NCBI RefSeq assembly: GCF_024764775.1
Contig: NZ_JALIGC010000035.1
Span: forward strand, 288,716-352,715
DNA length: 64,000 bases
Direction: 5' to 3'
From: Scandinavium manionii
Lineage (GTDB): Bacteria > Pseudomonadota > Gammaproteobacteria > Enterobacterales > Enterobacteriaceae
Below are positions 56,713-64,000 of the stretch, piece after piece. Within the stretch, counting starts at the first letter, position 1, and each line of letters starts with the position of its first letter. Position numbers and translations under genes: made by a program. A model generated the notes under the pieces. The model did no database searches, was not told the DNA's origin, and saw nothing but the letters and a program-made list of their open reading frames with translations.

Positions 56713-56733
56713 CCTGAGAAATTATTTCTCAGG
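56713..56733 (-). terminator. Palindrome enclosing the cysB stop codon
   Basis: CCTGAGAAA-TTA-TTTCTCAGG: a perfect 9-bp stem whose 3-base loop is exactly the cysB TAA stop (56722-56724). A terminating ribosome would hold it open. Termination function is uncertain. Confidence 0.55.
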
Positions 56734-57696
56734 TAATTTGATATCTTTAAACATCTCTTCGATATCTTCATTGGAGCGCAATGCCACAGCGGTATCGACC
56801 ACGTCGCGAGTCAAATGCGGTGCAAAGCGCTGAATAAAATCATACATGTAGCTGCGCAGGAAAGTGCTGCGACGGAAACCAATCTTGGTGGTGCTGTGGC
56901 TGAAGATGTCGCCTGCCTCGAGCTTGATAAGATCAGGATCGGAAACCGGGTCGACGGCCATGCTCGCAATCACGCCCACGCCCAGACCCAGACGCACATA
57001 GGTTTTAATAACGTCGGCATCGGTCGCCGTGAACACGATACGCGGCGTAAGCCCTGCGCGATTGAAAGCGGTGTCCAGTTCTGAACGCCCGGTGAAACCA
57101 AAGGTGTACGTGACCAGTGGATACTGCGCCAGTTCTTCAATGGTCACCGACCCTTTCCCTGCCAGCGGATGATCCGGCGTAACCACAATAGAACGGTTCC
57201 AGTGGTAGCACGGCAGCATGACCAAATCGTCATACAAGTGCAGCGCTTCGGTAGCGATGGCGAAATCGGCATTGCCTTTGGAGACCGCTTCGGCGATTTG
57301 CGTCGGTGAACCCTGGTGCATATGCAACGACACGCGCGGGTAACGCTCAATAAAGCCTTTGATAACGCCCGGCAGCGCATAACGCGCCTGAGTATGGGTG
57401 GTCGCTACGTAAAGCGAGCCTTTATCCGGCCAGGTATGTTCCCCGGCGACCGACTTTATCGCATCGACTTTAGACAGAACTTCGCGGGCGATACGAATAA
57501 TTTCCTGCCCCGCCGGCGTCACCTGCGTCAGGTGTTTTCCGCTGCGGGCAAATATCTGGATACCCAGCTCATCCTCGAGCATGCGAACCTGTTTACTGAT
57601 GCCAGGCTGAGAGGTATACAACCCTTCAGCAGTCGAGGAAACGTTAAGGTTATGGTTCACAACCTCAACGATATAACGGAGTTGCTGTAGTTTCAT
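56722..57696 (-). CDS. cysB: LysR-type regulator of cysteine synthesis
   Basis: A 324-residue LysR-type activator of the sulphur assimilation regulon, inducer N-acetylserine. Winged HTH is LNVSSTAEGLYTSQPGISKQ, followed by two alpha/beta effector domains. The ATG at 57696 (MKLQQLRYI) fits E. coli; 9 codons upstream are open but unrelated. Autorepression in 57697-57780 is expected. Between cysB and topA a terminator ends topA. Confidence 0.97.
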   Translation of the reverse strand: MKLQQLRYIVEVVNHNLNVSSTAEGLYTSQPGISKQVRMLEDELGIQIFARSGKHLTQVTPAGQEIIRIAREVLSKVDAIKSVAGEHTWPDKGSLYVATTHTQARYALPGVIKGFIERYPRVSLHMHQGSPTQIAEAVSKGNADFAIATEALHLYDDLVMLPCYHWNRSIVVTPDHPLAGKGSVTIEELAQYPLVTYTFGFTGRSELDTAFNRAGLTPRIVFTATDADVIKTYVRLGLGVGVIASMAVDPVSDPDLIKLEAGDIFSHSTTKIGFRRSTFLRSYMYDFIQRFAPHLTRDVVDTAVALRSNEDIEEMFKDIKLPEK

Positions 57697-57832
57697 GACC
57701 GGTATCCGATATGCGTAAGGCACGGTTGCCTAATACGATTTAATAATAAAAAAGTGGTTAACTATAACCACTATATCATTTATACCGGATGTGTATAGAT
57801 GTGAAGAAAAAATAATAACGTGGCTATTTTTG

Positions 57833-57861
57833 CCAAAAGAAAGGGCCGCAGAGCGGCCCTT
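57833..57861 (-). terminator. Terminator of topA
   Basis: Perfect 9-bp stem AAGGGCCGC / GCGGCCCTT with loop AGA (57841-57861), followed on the minus strand by TCTTTTGG. Confidence 0.85.
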
Positions 57862-57891
57862 AACGGAGTGTTTCAGTGATTCAGAAACCCA

Positions 57892-60492
57892 TTACTTCTT
57901 CGCGACTTCCTGCCACTTGCCGTCGATAAAGAAGGCAGACATACCGGTCGCTTTTCCGTCTTTTTCAGAAGACACATACTGCTGCTTCGTTTTACGGCTG
58001 AAACGCACCATGGTCTTGTTACCCTGGCCGTCTTCCTGCGGAGCATCTGCCAGATAGCGCAGTTTTTCCGGGAGACGGTCACGAAAGCGGTGCAGTTCTT
58101 CCACTAACGGCGCACGTGTTTCACGCGATTTAGGGAAGGTATTCGCCGCCAGGAACACGCCCGCAGCACCATCACGCAACACGAAGTATGCATCTGATTT
58201 CTCACACTGCAGTTCTGGCAGCGGAGTCGGATCTTCCTTCGGCGGCGCAACTTCACCGTTACGCAGGATCTTACGGGTATTCTTGCAATCGTCGTTGGTA
58301 CAGGCCATGTACTTACCAAAACGTCCCATTTTCAGGTGCATTTCAGAACCACATTTTTCACACTCAACGATTGGGCCGTCATAACCCTTGATGCGGAACT
58401 CGCCTTCTTCGATTTCGTAGCCATCGCAGGTCGGGTTGTTACCACAGACGTGCAGTTTACGTTTCGGATCGATAAGGTAGCTGTCCATCGCCGTGCCGCA
58501 TTTGGCACAACGGCGTTTAGCACGCAGCGCGTTGGTTTCCGCGTCGTCGCCTTCCAGTACGTTCAGCACTTCGTTTTCTGGCACCAGGTTAATGGTGGTT
58601 TTGCAACGCTCTTTCGGCGGTAAAGCATAGCCGGAACAGCCCAGGAACACGCCGGTGCTCGCGGTACGGATCCCCATCTTACGGCCACAAGTTGGGCAGT
58701 CGATGCTGGTCATGATCATCGGGTTCGGCTGCATACCGCCTTCTTCCGGATCTTTCTCCGCCGTTTCGAGCTGACGGGTAAAGTCGCCGAAGAAGTCGTT
58801 CAGAACCTGTTTCCACTCGGCCTGATGATTTGCGACCTGGTCAAGGCTGCTTTCCATCTGCGCGGTGAAGTCGTAGTTCATCAGCTCGCGGAAGTTGTCT
58901 TCCAGACGATCGGTGACGATCTCGCCCATCTTCTCGGCGTAAAAACGACGGTTTTCGACGCGAACATAACCACGATCCTGAATGGTCGAAATGATCGACG
59001 CATAGGTAGACGGACGGCCGATGCCACGCTTTTCGAGTTCTTTAACCAAAGACGCTTCGCTGAATCGCGCTGGTGGCTTGGTAAAGTGCTGAGCAGGAAG
59101 AAGCTCAACCAGGGTCAGCTCTTCACCTTTTTTCACCGGCGGCAGCGTACGGTCTTCGTCGCCTTTACGCAGAGCAGGCATGACTTTCGTCCAGCCGTCG
59201 AAGCGCAAGGTACGACCGCGTGCTTTCAGTTTGAAATCACCCGCGCCAACGGTCAGCGTGGTGGAATCGTACTGCGCTGGCGTCATCTGACACGCCACAA
59301 ACTGGCGCCAGATCAGCTGATACAGTTTCTGCGCGTCAGCTTCCATATCTTTCAGAGATTCGGCCACAACCGCGACATCAGAAGGACGAATGGCTTCGTG
59401 CGCTTCCTGTGAATTCTCTTTGCTGGCGTACTGATTGGCGTTTTCCGGCAGATATTTCTTACCGAAGTTTTCACCAATGTAGTCGCGAACCATGCTTACC
59501 GCGTCCTGACTCAGGTTTGTGGAGTCGGTACGCATATAAGTGATGTGACCCGCTTCATACAGACGCTGAGCCATCATCATGGTTTTCTTCACGCCGTAGC
59601 CAAGACGGGTACTTGCTGCTTGCTGGAGCGTGGAGGTGATGAACGGCGCACCCGGCTTGCTGCTGGTCGGCTTATCTTCACGTTCGAGTACGCTGTAGCG
59701 TGCTTTTTCAAGCTGGCTAACGGCGGCCATGGTTTCATCACGGGTAACCGGACGGAATGGCTTATCGTGATGATGGCTGACTTCCAGCGGAAGAGCATCG
59801 CCTGACGGCGTCGCGGTGTTGGCGTCAATTTCCCAGTACTCTTCAGGAACGAACGCTTTAATTTCACGCTCGCGCTCGACAACCAGACGTACGGCAACAG
59901 ACTGTACGCGTCCTGCAGACAGACCACGAGCAATCTTTTTCCACAGCAGTGGAGAGACCATGTAACCCACCACGCGGTCGACGAAACGACGCGCCTGCTG
60001 AGCATTAACCCTGTCGATATTCAGTTCACCTGGCGTGTCAAACGCCTGACGAATCGCATTCTTGGTTATCTCGTTAAACACCACGCGGCTATAGCGTGAG
60101 TCATCACCACCGATCACTTCCCGCAGGTGCCATGCAATGGCCTCCCCTTCGCGGTCAAGGTCAGTTGCGAGATAGATATGGTCAGCTTTTTCAGCTAACT
60201 GTTTGAGTTCAGCGACAACCTTTTCTTTACCTGGCAGCACTTCATACTGGGCAGCCCAGTCGTGCCACGGATCAACGCCCATGCGGTTTACAAGCGCACC
60301 ACGTTCATCCTTTTTCGGCTTTTTGGCCGGTTTGGCGGCGGTAGAGTCGGCGCTCTTTTTGCTTGCTGAGCCACTGGTCGGCAGATCGCGGATATGACCC
60401 ACGCTGGATTTCACCACGTAGTCATTACCCAGGTACTTATTGATCGTTTTGGCTTTTGCCGGGGACTCAACGATAACGAGAGCTTTACCCAT
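57892..60492 (-). CDS. topA: DNA topoisomerase I
   Basis: Type IA topoisomerase relaxing negative supercoils, 866 residues. TOPRIM domain at the N-terminus (ALVIVESPAKAKTI, DLDREGEAIAWHL), active-site Tyr319 in ITYMRTDSTNLS, and three C-terminal four-cysteine zinc ribbons (CPTCG, CAKCG and CEKCG clusters) followed by the DNA-binding tail. The ATG at 60492 has AAAGGTGA upstream. The conserved upstream neighbour yciN is not seen; an integrated element lies there. Confidence 0.97.
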   Translation of the reverse strand: MGKALVIVESPAKAKTINKYLGNDYVVKSSVGHIRDLPTSGSASKKSADSTAAKPAKKPKKDERGALVNRMGVDPWHDWAAQYEVLPGKEKVVAELKQLAEKADHIYLATDLDREGEAIAWHLREVIGGDDSRYSRVVFNEITKNAIRQAFDTPGELNIDRVNAQQARRFVDRVVGYMVSPLLWKKIARGLSAGRVQSVAVRLVVEREREIKAFVPEEYWEIDANTATPSGDALPLEVSHHHDKPFRPVTRDETMAAVSQLEKARYSVLEREDKPTSSKPGAPFITSTLQQAASTRLGYGVKKTMMMAQRLYEAGHITYMRTDSTNLSQDAVSMVRDYIGENFGKKYLPENANQYASKENSQEAHEAIRPSDVAVVAESLKDMEADAQKLYQLIWRQFVACQMTPAQYDSTTLTVGAGDFKLKARGRTLRFDGWTKVMPALRKGDEDRTLPPVKKGEELTLVELLPAQHFTKPPARFSEASLVKELEKRGIGRPSTYASIISTIQDRGYVRVENRRFYAEKMGEIVTDRLEDNFRELMNYDFTAQMESSLDQVANHQAEWKQVLNDFFGDFTRQLETAEKDPEEGGMQPNPMIMTSIDCPTCGRKMGIRTASTGVFLGCSGYALPPKERCKTTINLVPENEVLNVLEGDDAETNALRAKRRCAKCGTAMDSYLIDPKRKLHVCGNNPTCDGYEIEEGEFRIKGYDGPIVECEKCGSEMHLKMGRFGKYMACTNDDCKNTRKILRNGEVAPPKEDPTPLPELQCEKSDAYFVLRDGAAGVFLAANTFPKSRETRAPLVEELHRFRDRLPEKLRYLADAPQEDGQGNKTMVRFSRKTKQQYVSSEKDGKATGMSAFFIDGKWQEVAKK

Positions 60493-60498
60493 ATTCAC

Positions 60499-60883
60499 CT
60501 TTACCTAATTTGATTCTTCCAGGAATACGCACTTTCCAAAAGGAGGTAGTGCATATATCGCACTTGAATTCACCTTCCACTGGCGACGTGCCTAAATCTT
60601 GTGGCGGCGTCAATGGATATCAACCCCTTCTCTGGTCCGGCCCCAGAAGCCTGAGTCAGAGGATTGAGTTTGCTGGCCTTTTCCTGCCAGGTGGTATAGC
60701 ACGAAGAATTTTCGGTCGAATGTCAAGCAATTCTGTTGCCAGAATGCGAAAGCGTCACACTGTACCTGATAAAATCCGTTACGCAAGTAGAGCCTTACAC
60801 TTGGGCCGGATAAACGAAGTCAGAAGTCTTGGAATTATAAGTGATTTTTATCCATCATTAAAAATCGTAAAGGCTACAAGACT
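60499..60883. other. topA upstream region and probable left attachment junction
   Basis: 385 bases without a convincing gene. The part nearest topA should hold its multiple promoters. Somewhere between about 60640 and 60860 the sequence passes into the integrated element. No tRNA gene is visible, so the target is an intergenic site. An attL cannot be defined without the right-hand end. Confidence 0.5.
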
Positions 60884-62134
60884 ATGAGCTTCGCACAAAT
60901 AACAAACACTTCGTACTCGGTTAGAGCAGGTTATGTGTTCCGTAAACGAGCAGCAGGAGGCACTCTCTCAATCAGCCTACGAACCAGAGATGTAATGATT
61001 GCTGTCCGTCGTTCAACTGCTATGTCAATCCGACTACTGGAGCTATCTCCCCTATCTCTTCCTTTTAAAGCACTGTCCATCACTATGAAGAACTACCGAG
61101 ATGAGATGGTTAGAAACGACACTATAGCCCATCTGTCAGCACAGATGTCTCAGCTACCCTTCACGGCCCCTGTAATCAACGCTAAGGCTTTAACGCCTTC
61201 AGCAGTACCGCAACATCGGGTAACGAAACAGAGCGTAGCAGAGGCCGCTACAGGCCACACACTGAAGAATGTGAAGGATGAATACTTCAGTGAAAAGAAA
61301 CGTGACTGGACAGAGCAGACATTAAAGGAGAAGGAATATGGACTTGATATGTTCAGCTCCTTCTGTGCCACTCACAATGTTTTTATTATAGAAGAAGTGA
61401 ATAAACAGACTATCTCTGACTTCAAAATGTTTCTTGATACTAAATATCCATCTGCTGTTTCATCACGCAAAAAGCGCTTAGATAATGTAAACGCCCTATT
61501 CTCTTTCTGTTGTGACCAGCGTGACTATTTGACACGTAATCCTGTAAAGGGAATGGGTTATAAAAATGTCAAAACGGTGAACAAGAAGGAAGCTGTAACA
61601 AGAGAGCAATATGACACCTTATTATCTCTCCCCATTATACAGACAGACCAAAAGAGCAAATTCATTCTTGCTATGTTCTACCATACAGGGATGCGCCTTG
61701 GTGAGCTTGCGCAAATAACCTCTTCTGATTTCCGTGAGATTGAAGGAATCAAGTGTATTTCTATTAATGATGAAAATGGGAAGAAGGTTAAAAATGAGAG
61801 CAGTATCAGAAACATTCCTCTGAACGATGCCCTGTTAGAGCTGGGAATATGGGAAGAGAAACCAGCATTGGGGATGACGTCTCAACAGATTGATGTTGCT
61901 CTTCGTAAAATGTTCAAGATGATTAGCATTAAACGTACATCCCACTGCATGAGGTACAGCCTCTCAGACCGTCTCCGTGACCATAACGTTCAAGACAGTA
62001 CCAGAGCTTTCATATTAGGCCACACACAGAGCCTGATAACAGACAGGGTTTATGCGACTCGTTCACCACTGTTACAGATGAAGGCTGCTCTCGATTTAGC
62101 TTCCAAAGGAAGCAATATGACAGGGAGTGTTTAA
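60884..62134 (+). CDS. int: Tyrosine recombinase / integrase
   Basis: A 416-residue site-specific recombinase. The N-terminal 75 residues (AGYVFRKRAAGGTLSISLRT) form an arm-binding-like segment, followed by a SAM-like core-binding domain (about 125-225) and catalytic domain. Catalytic residues: Arg in HTGMRLGEL, His-x-x-Arg in SHCMRYSLSDRL, His in LGHTQS and the nucleophile Tyr in DRVYATR. All are intact, so it may be active. It points away from topA. A 40-codon gene follows two bases after its stop. Confidence 0.92.
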   Translation: MSFAQITNTSYSVRAGYVFRKRAAGGTLSISLRTRDVMIAVRRSTAMSIRLLELSPLSLPFKALSITMKNYRDEMVRNDTIAHLSAQMSQLPFTAPVINAKALTPSAVPQHRVTKQSVAEAATGHTLKNVKDEYFSEKKRDWTEQTLKEKEYGLDMFSSFCATHNVFIIEEVNKQTISDFKMFLDTKYPSAVSSRKKRLDNVNALFSFCCDQRDYLTRNPVKGMGYKNVKTVNKKEAVTREQYDTLLSLPIIQTDQKSKFILAMFYHTGMRLGELAQITSSDFREIEGIKCISINDENGKKVKNESSIRNIPLNDALLELGIWEEKPALGMTSQQIDVALRKMFKMISIKRTSHCMRYSLSDRLRDHNVQDSTRAFILGHTQSLITDRVYATRSPLLQMKAALDLASKGSNMTGSV

Positions 62135-62136
62135 AT

Positions 62137-62259
62137 ATGGACAACTTCTCTGTTGAAGAATGTGAAGAGGTACAGTGGAATGGTGAGTTTGTTCCTCATG
62201 TCTTAGTTCCTGCTGATGATGAAGAACTTGAACAATTGATGAATGACTTGGGGATGTGA
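62137..62259 (+). CDS. Acidic 40-residue protein next to integrase
   Basis: ATG two bases after the int stop, with AGGGAG upstream inside int. The peptide starts MDNFSVEECEEVQWNGEF and ends DDEELEQLMNDLGM; about 13 of its 40 residues are Asp or Glu and there are no Lys or Arg. Tight coupling to int suggests co-expression and a role in recombination control, or a DNA mimic. Known excisionases are mostly basic, so it is not an ordinary one. Function unknown. Confidence 0.7.
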   Translation: MDNFSVEECEEVQWNGEFVPHVLVPADDEELEQLMNDLGM

Positions 62260-62264
62260 ATTAA

Positions 62265-62690
62265 ATGAAAAGAATAATATTATTGACCTGCCTTGTGCTT
62301 GCCGGTTGTGATAGCTCAAATGAGACCAAGCAGTTAACTCATGCATTTTATTCATGCACCACTAGCAAGGGCATTGAATTTACAATGAATCTAAATGGCA
62401 GAAAAGCCACATTGGCTGGTAGTGGTATTGATTATAAGATGGAGCTGATTAGAACCCCATCAATGTCGGGAAGAAAACGGGATTACTCCATAGAGTATGA
62501 TGCCAGCGTGAGTGATACCCAATATCATGAACTTGATTTATACTTCTACCATAAAAACTTATGGGAGAGATTACAGTCTGCGATTCATTTGGATTTTAGC
62601 AAGTACGATATAATAGGCACACAGACTAACGTTGTAAATTTCAAACCCATTTCATACTTTGGAAATTGCAACTCAGTGCCTATGAATTGA
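62265..62690 (+). CDS. Putative lipoprotein in element
   Basis: 141 residues, with signal MKRIILLTCLVLAGC and acylated Cys at 15 (VLAGC). The mature part contains YSCTTSKGIEFTMNLNGRK and a Cys near the end (FGNCNS), a spaced Cys pair suggesting a disulphide. It is five bases after the acidic gene. The layout recalls small lysozyme-inhibitor lipoproteins (MliC type), but I do not see the diagnostic motif, so this is only a possibility. Confidence 0.75.
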   Translation: MKRIILLTCLVLAGCDSSNETKQLTHAFYSCTTSKGIEFTMNLNGRKATLAGSGIDYKMELIRTPSMSGRKRDYSIEYDASVSDTQYHELDLYFYHKNLWERLQSAIHLDFSKYDIIGTQTNVVNFKPISYFGNCNSVPMN

Positions 62691-62757
62691 AAAATGCAAC
62701 GTGCTATCAATGCAGCTAATGTTTAATTCCAGCATTAATAAAAGAAGGGTGTAAGAA

Positions 62758-63183
62758 ATGAGAAAGATTTTAGTGGTTATAGGTTTGATGTTCTTTAGCA
62801 CTGTTGCTTTTGCTGAGTCTCATTCATTTAAATGTGAGGGAGGGTATGCCGTTAAATATTTGTCCGGGAAAAACCCCTCGCTTGAAATTTATAAAAACGG
62901 AAAGAAAATAGCAATGAGCAACAGGAATCAGAAGTGGGCAGACATGGTGTCAATAACTACCGACTTTGATAACAATGACGTGATTAATTACACTGTAATA
63001 AAGGGCTATGATGGCACTGATGAAAGTTTTTCGGTAGCAGATTATTACACATTGATAACAGACAACCTCATTGCGTCAATGAGTCTTCCTGAAGTAAGAA
63101 AGAATATGAAAACTGCCCTGCGTGTACAGTTATCAGGATCAATGAGTGATTCAACCATTTATTCTTGCTCTGTTGAGAAATAA
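62758..63183 (+). CDS. Putative secreted periplasmic protein in element
   Basis: 141 residues with cleavable signal MRKILVVIGLMFFSTVAFA before ESHSFKCEGG. Like the preceding lipoprotein it has a Cys shortly after the signal (FKCEGG) and one near the C-terminus (YSCSVEK), with beta-strand-rich sequence between. The two may be distant paralogues. It has its own ribosome-binding site (AGAAGGGTG) and is followed by a terminator, so int through this gene may form one transcript. Function unknown. Confidence 0.75.
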   Translation: MRKILVVIGLMFFSTVAFAESHSFKCEGGYAVKYLSGKNPSLEIYKNGKKIAMSNRNQKWADMVSITTDFDNNDVINYTVIKGYDGTDESFSVADYYTLITDNLIASMSLPEVRKNMKTALRVQLSGSMSDSTIYSCSVEK

Positions 63184-63200
63184 ACTCACATTAAGAATAG

Positions 63201-63219
63201 AGCCTCCATTACGGGGGCT
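63201..63219 (+). terminator. Terminator after element gene at 62758
   Basis: AGCCTCC / GGGGGCT hairpin with loop ATTAC and a following TTTTTG. Confidence 0.8.
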
Positions 63220-63260
63220 TTTTGTTTTCTTTCACGAACATCACCATCACAACCACGTTT

Positions 63261-63385
63261 AATGCTCGTTTTTGAGCATTTAATTCTCCGATTTTGGAGA
63301 ATAAGAAACCTACCGTTGCTCATATTTGAGCATCGCTTTTTAGAAGCAGGAAATCGTGCTTCTATCTAGTGACGGGATTTCCCGT
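63261..63385. repeat. Cluster of five short inverted repeats
   Basis: Five hairpins in about 125 bases: AATGCTC/GAGCATT (63261-63280), ATTCTCC/GGAGAAT (63283-63302), TGCTCA/TGAGCA (63317-63332), TAGAAGCA/TGCTTCTA (63341-63364) and ACGGG/CCCGT (63372-63385). All have loops of 4-8 bases. The first and third share GCTC...GAGC. Such a run in a gene-free stretch suggests a binding array, recombination site or RNA. Confidence 0.7.
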
Positions 63386-63387
63386 TT

Positions 63388-63633
63388 CTACAATTGAGCA
63401 AGCACCACTTTACGTACAGCTTTGCTTTCTCGCATACCAACTAACATCATCTGGTCACAGTTGAGGTCGTAATATTTCTGCGGAGTACCACCTTGAGTCG
63501 GTTGCATGAAAAGTGCAACCGCTAAATCATCTACTTCATTCTCTACTTTTAAGAGAAAGGAAGTGTTGCGTAGGAGATTCTCACCAGCAGCTTCACGAGC
63601 AGGATAGTCATCAATAGATGACGGATATGTTGT
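63388..63633 (-). pseudogene. Rha/antirepressor-like phage regulator fragment
   Basis: An open minus-strand frame ending at TAG (63388-63390) contains YYDLNCDQMMLVGMRESKAV, which resembles the ...L..D.....V.G...... stretch of the phage Rha regulator family. A stop closes the frame upstream (63634-63636) and no good start codon is present. A neighbouring frame from 63743 (AVRVEGRHYFVIPVASK) could be its N-terminus after a frameshift. Probably a decayed gene. Similarity is from memory and weak. Confidence 0.4.
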
Positions 63634-63750
63634 TTAAGAAATAATAACAAGCTGCGCATGTGTATGAGCTTACTTGCCACTGGTATTACGAAGTAATGCC
63701 TACCTTCAACACGGACAGCAATGAGCAGCATAGCTGCGAACACCTAACAT

Positions 63751-64000
63751 CTATTGATGTTTATTCTCTTTCGCTTTCTTCACATTGTTATTTGCTAACG
63801 CTGTGAAAGCAGTGATTACTACTTGCTGGAACTCAGCACTAATCCATTCTGCATAAGCATACAGGACAGGCTCGGCTTTGTTGAATAAATCAGGTTTGAA
63901 GCGAGTTTCCCTGTAACCGCTCCGGCTCTCAGCAGACACGTACACTTTCTGGCATACCTGCCTTCGTCATTTTGTTCAGCGCACGCACCATGGCCAAAGC
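63751..64000 (-). pseudogene. KilA-N/antirepressor-like gene with apparent frameshift (5' end outside window)
   Basis: The main frame (stop at 63751) reads RFKPDLFNKAEPVLYAYAEW then ISAEFQQVVITAF, like the C-terminal helices of KilA-N or antirepressor proteins. It lacks a normal start within the window. A neighbouring frame at 63930-64000 reads ALNKMTKAGMPESV before stopping, which would join naturally after a one-base shift near 63930. This suggests a frame-shifted phage gene. Length and function cannot be completed here. Confidence 0.45.

Larger units (their letters stand above)
60884..64000. mobile_element. Left part of an integrated element (phage- or satellite-like)
   Basis: Starts with a tyrosine recombinase directly upstream of topA, in place of the usual yciN. 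The contents are unlike the core: visibly A/T-richer (for example 21 G/C of 60 in 62761-62820), unknown exported proteins and broken phage regulator genes. It runs past the window end, so cargo and type are unknown. Confidence 0.75.

Noticed and set aside
60600..60883. A tRNA gene as integration target
   Set aside because: I looked for a cloverleaf and GTTCRA-type T-arm next to the integrase and saw none.
60510..60887. A 125-codon plus-strand open frame upstream of the integrase
   Set aside because: No protein-like features or ribosome-binding site, biased composition (many Arg/Ser), and it crosses the topA promoter region and the likely element junction.
63261..63385. CRISPR array
   Set aside because: The hairpin arms differ from one another and there are no regular spacers or cas genes.

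Overview
The window is chromosomal DNA of a member of the Enterobacteriaceae. Most proteins are near-identical in length and sequence to Escherichia coli K-12 proteins, and gene order follows the E. coli mpaA-tyrR-ycj-psp-sap-fabI-rnb-osmB-pyrF-ribA-acnA-cysB-topA segment. Several genes absent from K-12 (a cyclic beta-glucan synthase, an M20/MFS/AraC cassette, a CMD-domain gene, a second tryptophanyl-tRNA synthetase) suggest an Enterobacter/Lelliottia/Leclercia/Kosakonia-type genus rather than E. coli. I cannot fix the species from the sequence alone.

Layout. 1-4633: 3' half of a giant cyclic beta-1,2-glucan synthase gene. 4752-12777: mpaA, a 39-codon membrane-peptide gene, ycjG, tpx, tyrR, ycjF, ycjX and the LacI-type regulator ycjW. 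12809-25512: a complete minus-strand ycjM-N-O-P-Q-R-S-T-U-V-ompG operon: glycoside phosphorylases, an ABC sugar importer with its own intact ATPase, three guloside/glucoside-converting enzymes and an outer-membrane porin. An 18-bp sequence occurs identically just behind the ycjM promoter and again at the ycjT/ycjU junction and is the probable YcjW operator. 25730-28413: pspDCBA (no pspE) under a sigma-54 promoter, divergent from pspF. 28435-33514: an inserted cassette of MFS transporter and M20 amidohydrolase, divergent from a large AraC regulator fused to a GH39-like domain that has lost both catalytic glutamates. 33605-38893: sapABCDF. 39014-45306: fabI, a CMD-fold gene, rnb, pdeR. 45609-51647: yciZ, yciT, osmB, yciH, pyrF, lapB, lapA, pgpB, ribA.

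51732-52903: a 15-residue leader peptide with tandem Trp codons and alternative RNA hairpins precedes a second tryptophanyl-tRNA synthetase gene. It reads as a tryptophan attenuator controlling a tRNA synthetase and is, with the AraC-GH39 protein, the most interesting item here. 52991-60492: acnA, three tiny genes (ymiC-like, yciX, ymiA), cysB, topA.

60884-64000: the left part of an A/T-richer integrated element beginning with a tyrosine recombinase just upstream of topA. It carries a 40-residue acidic protein, a lipoprotein, a secreted protein, a terminator, a run of five short inverted repeats and broken phage regulator (antirepressor-like) genes. It continues past the window end. I found no rRNA, tRNA, CRISPR array or insertion sequence.
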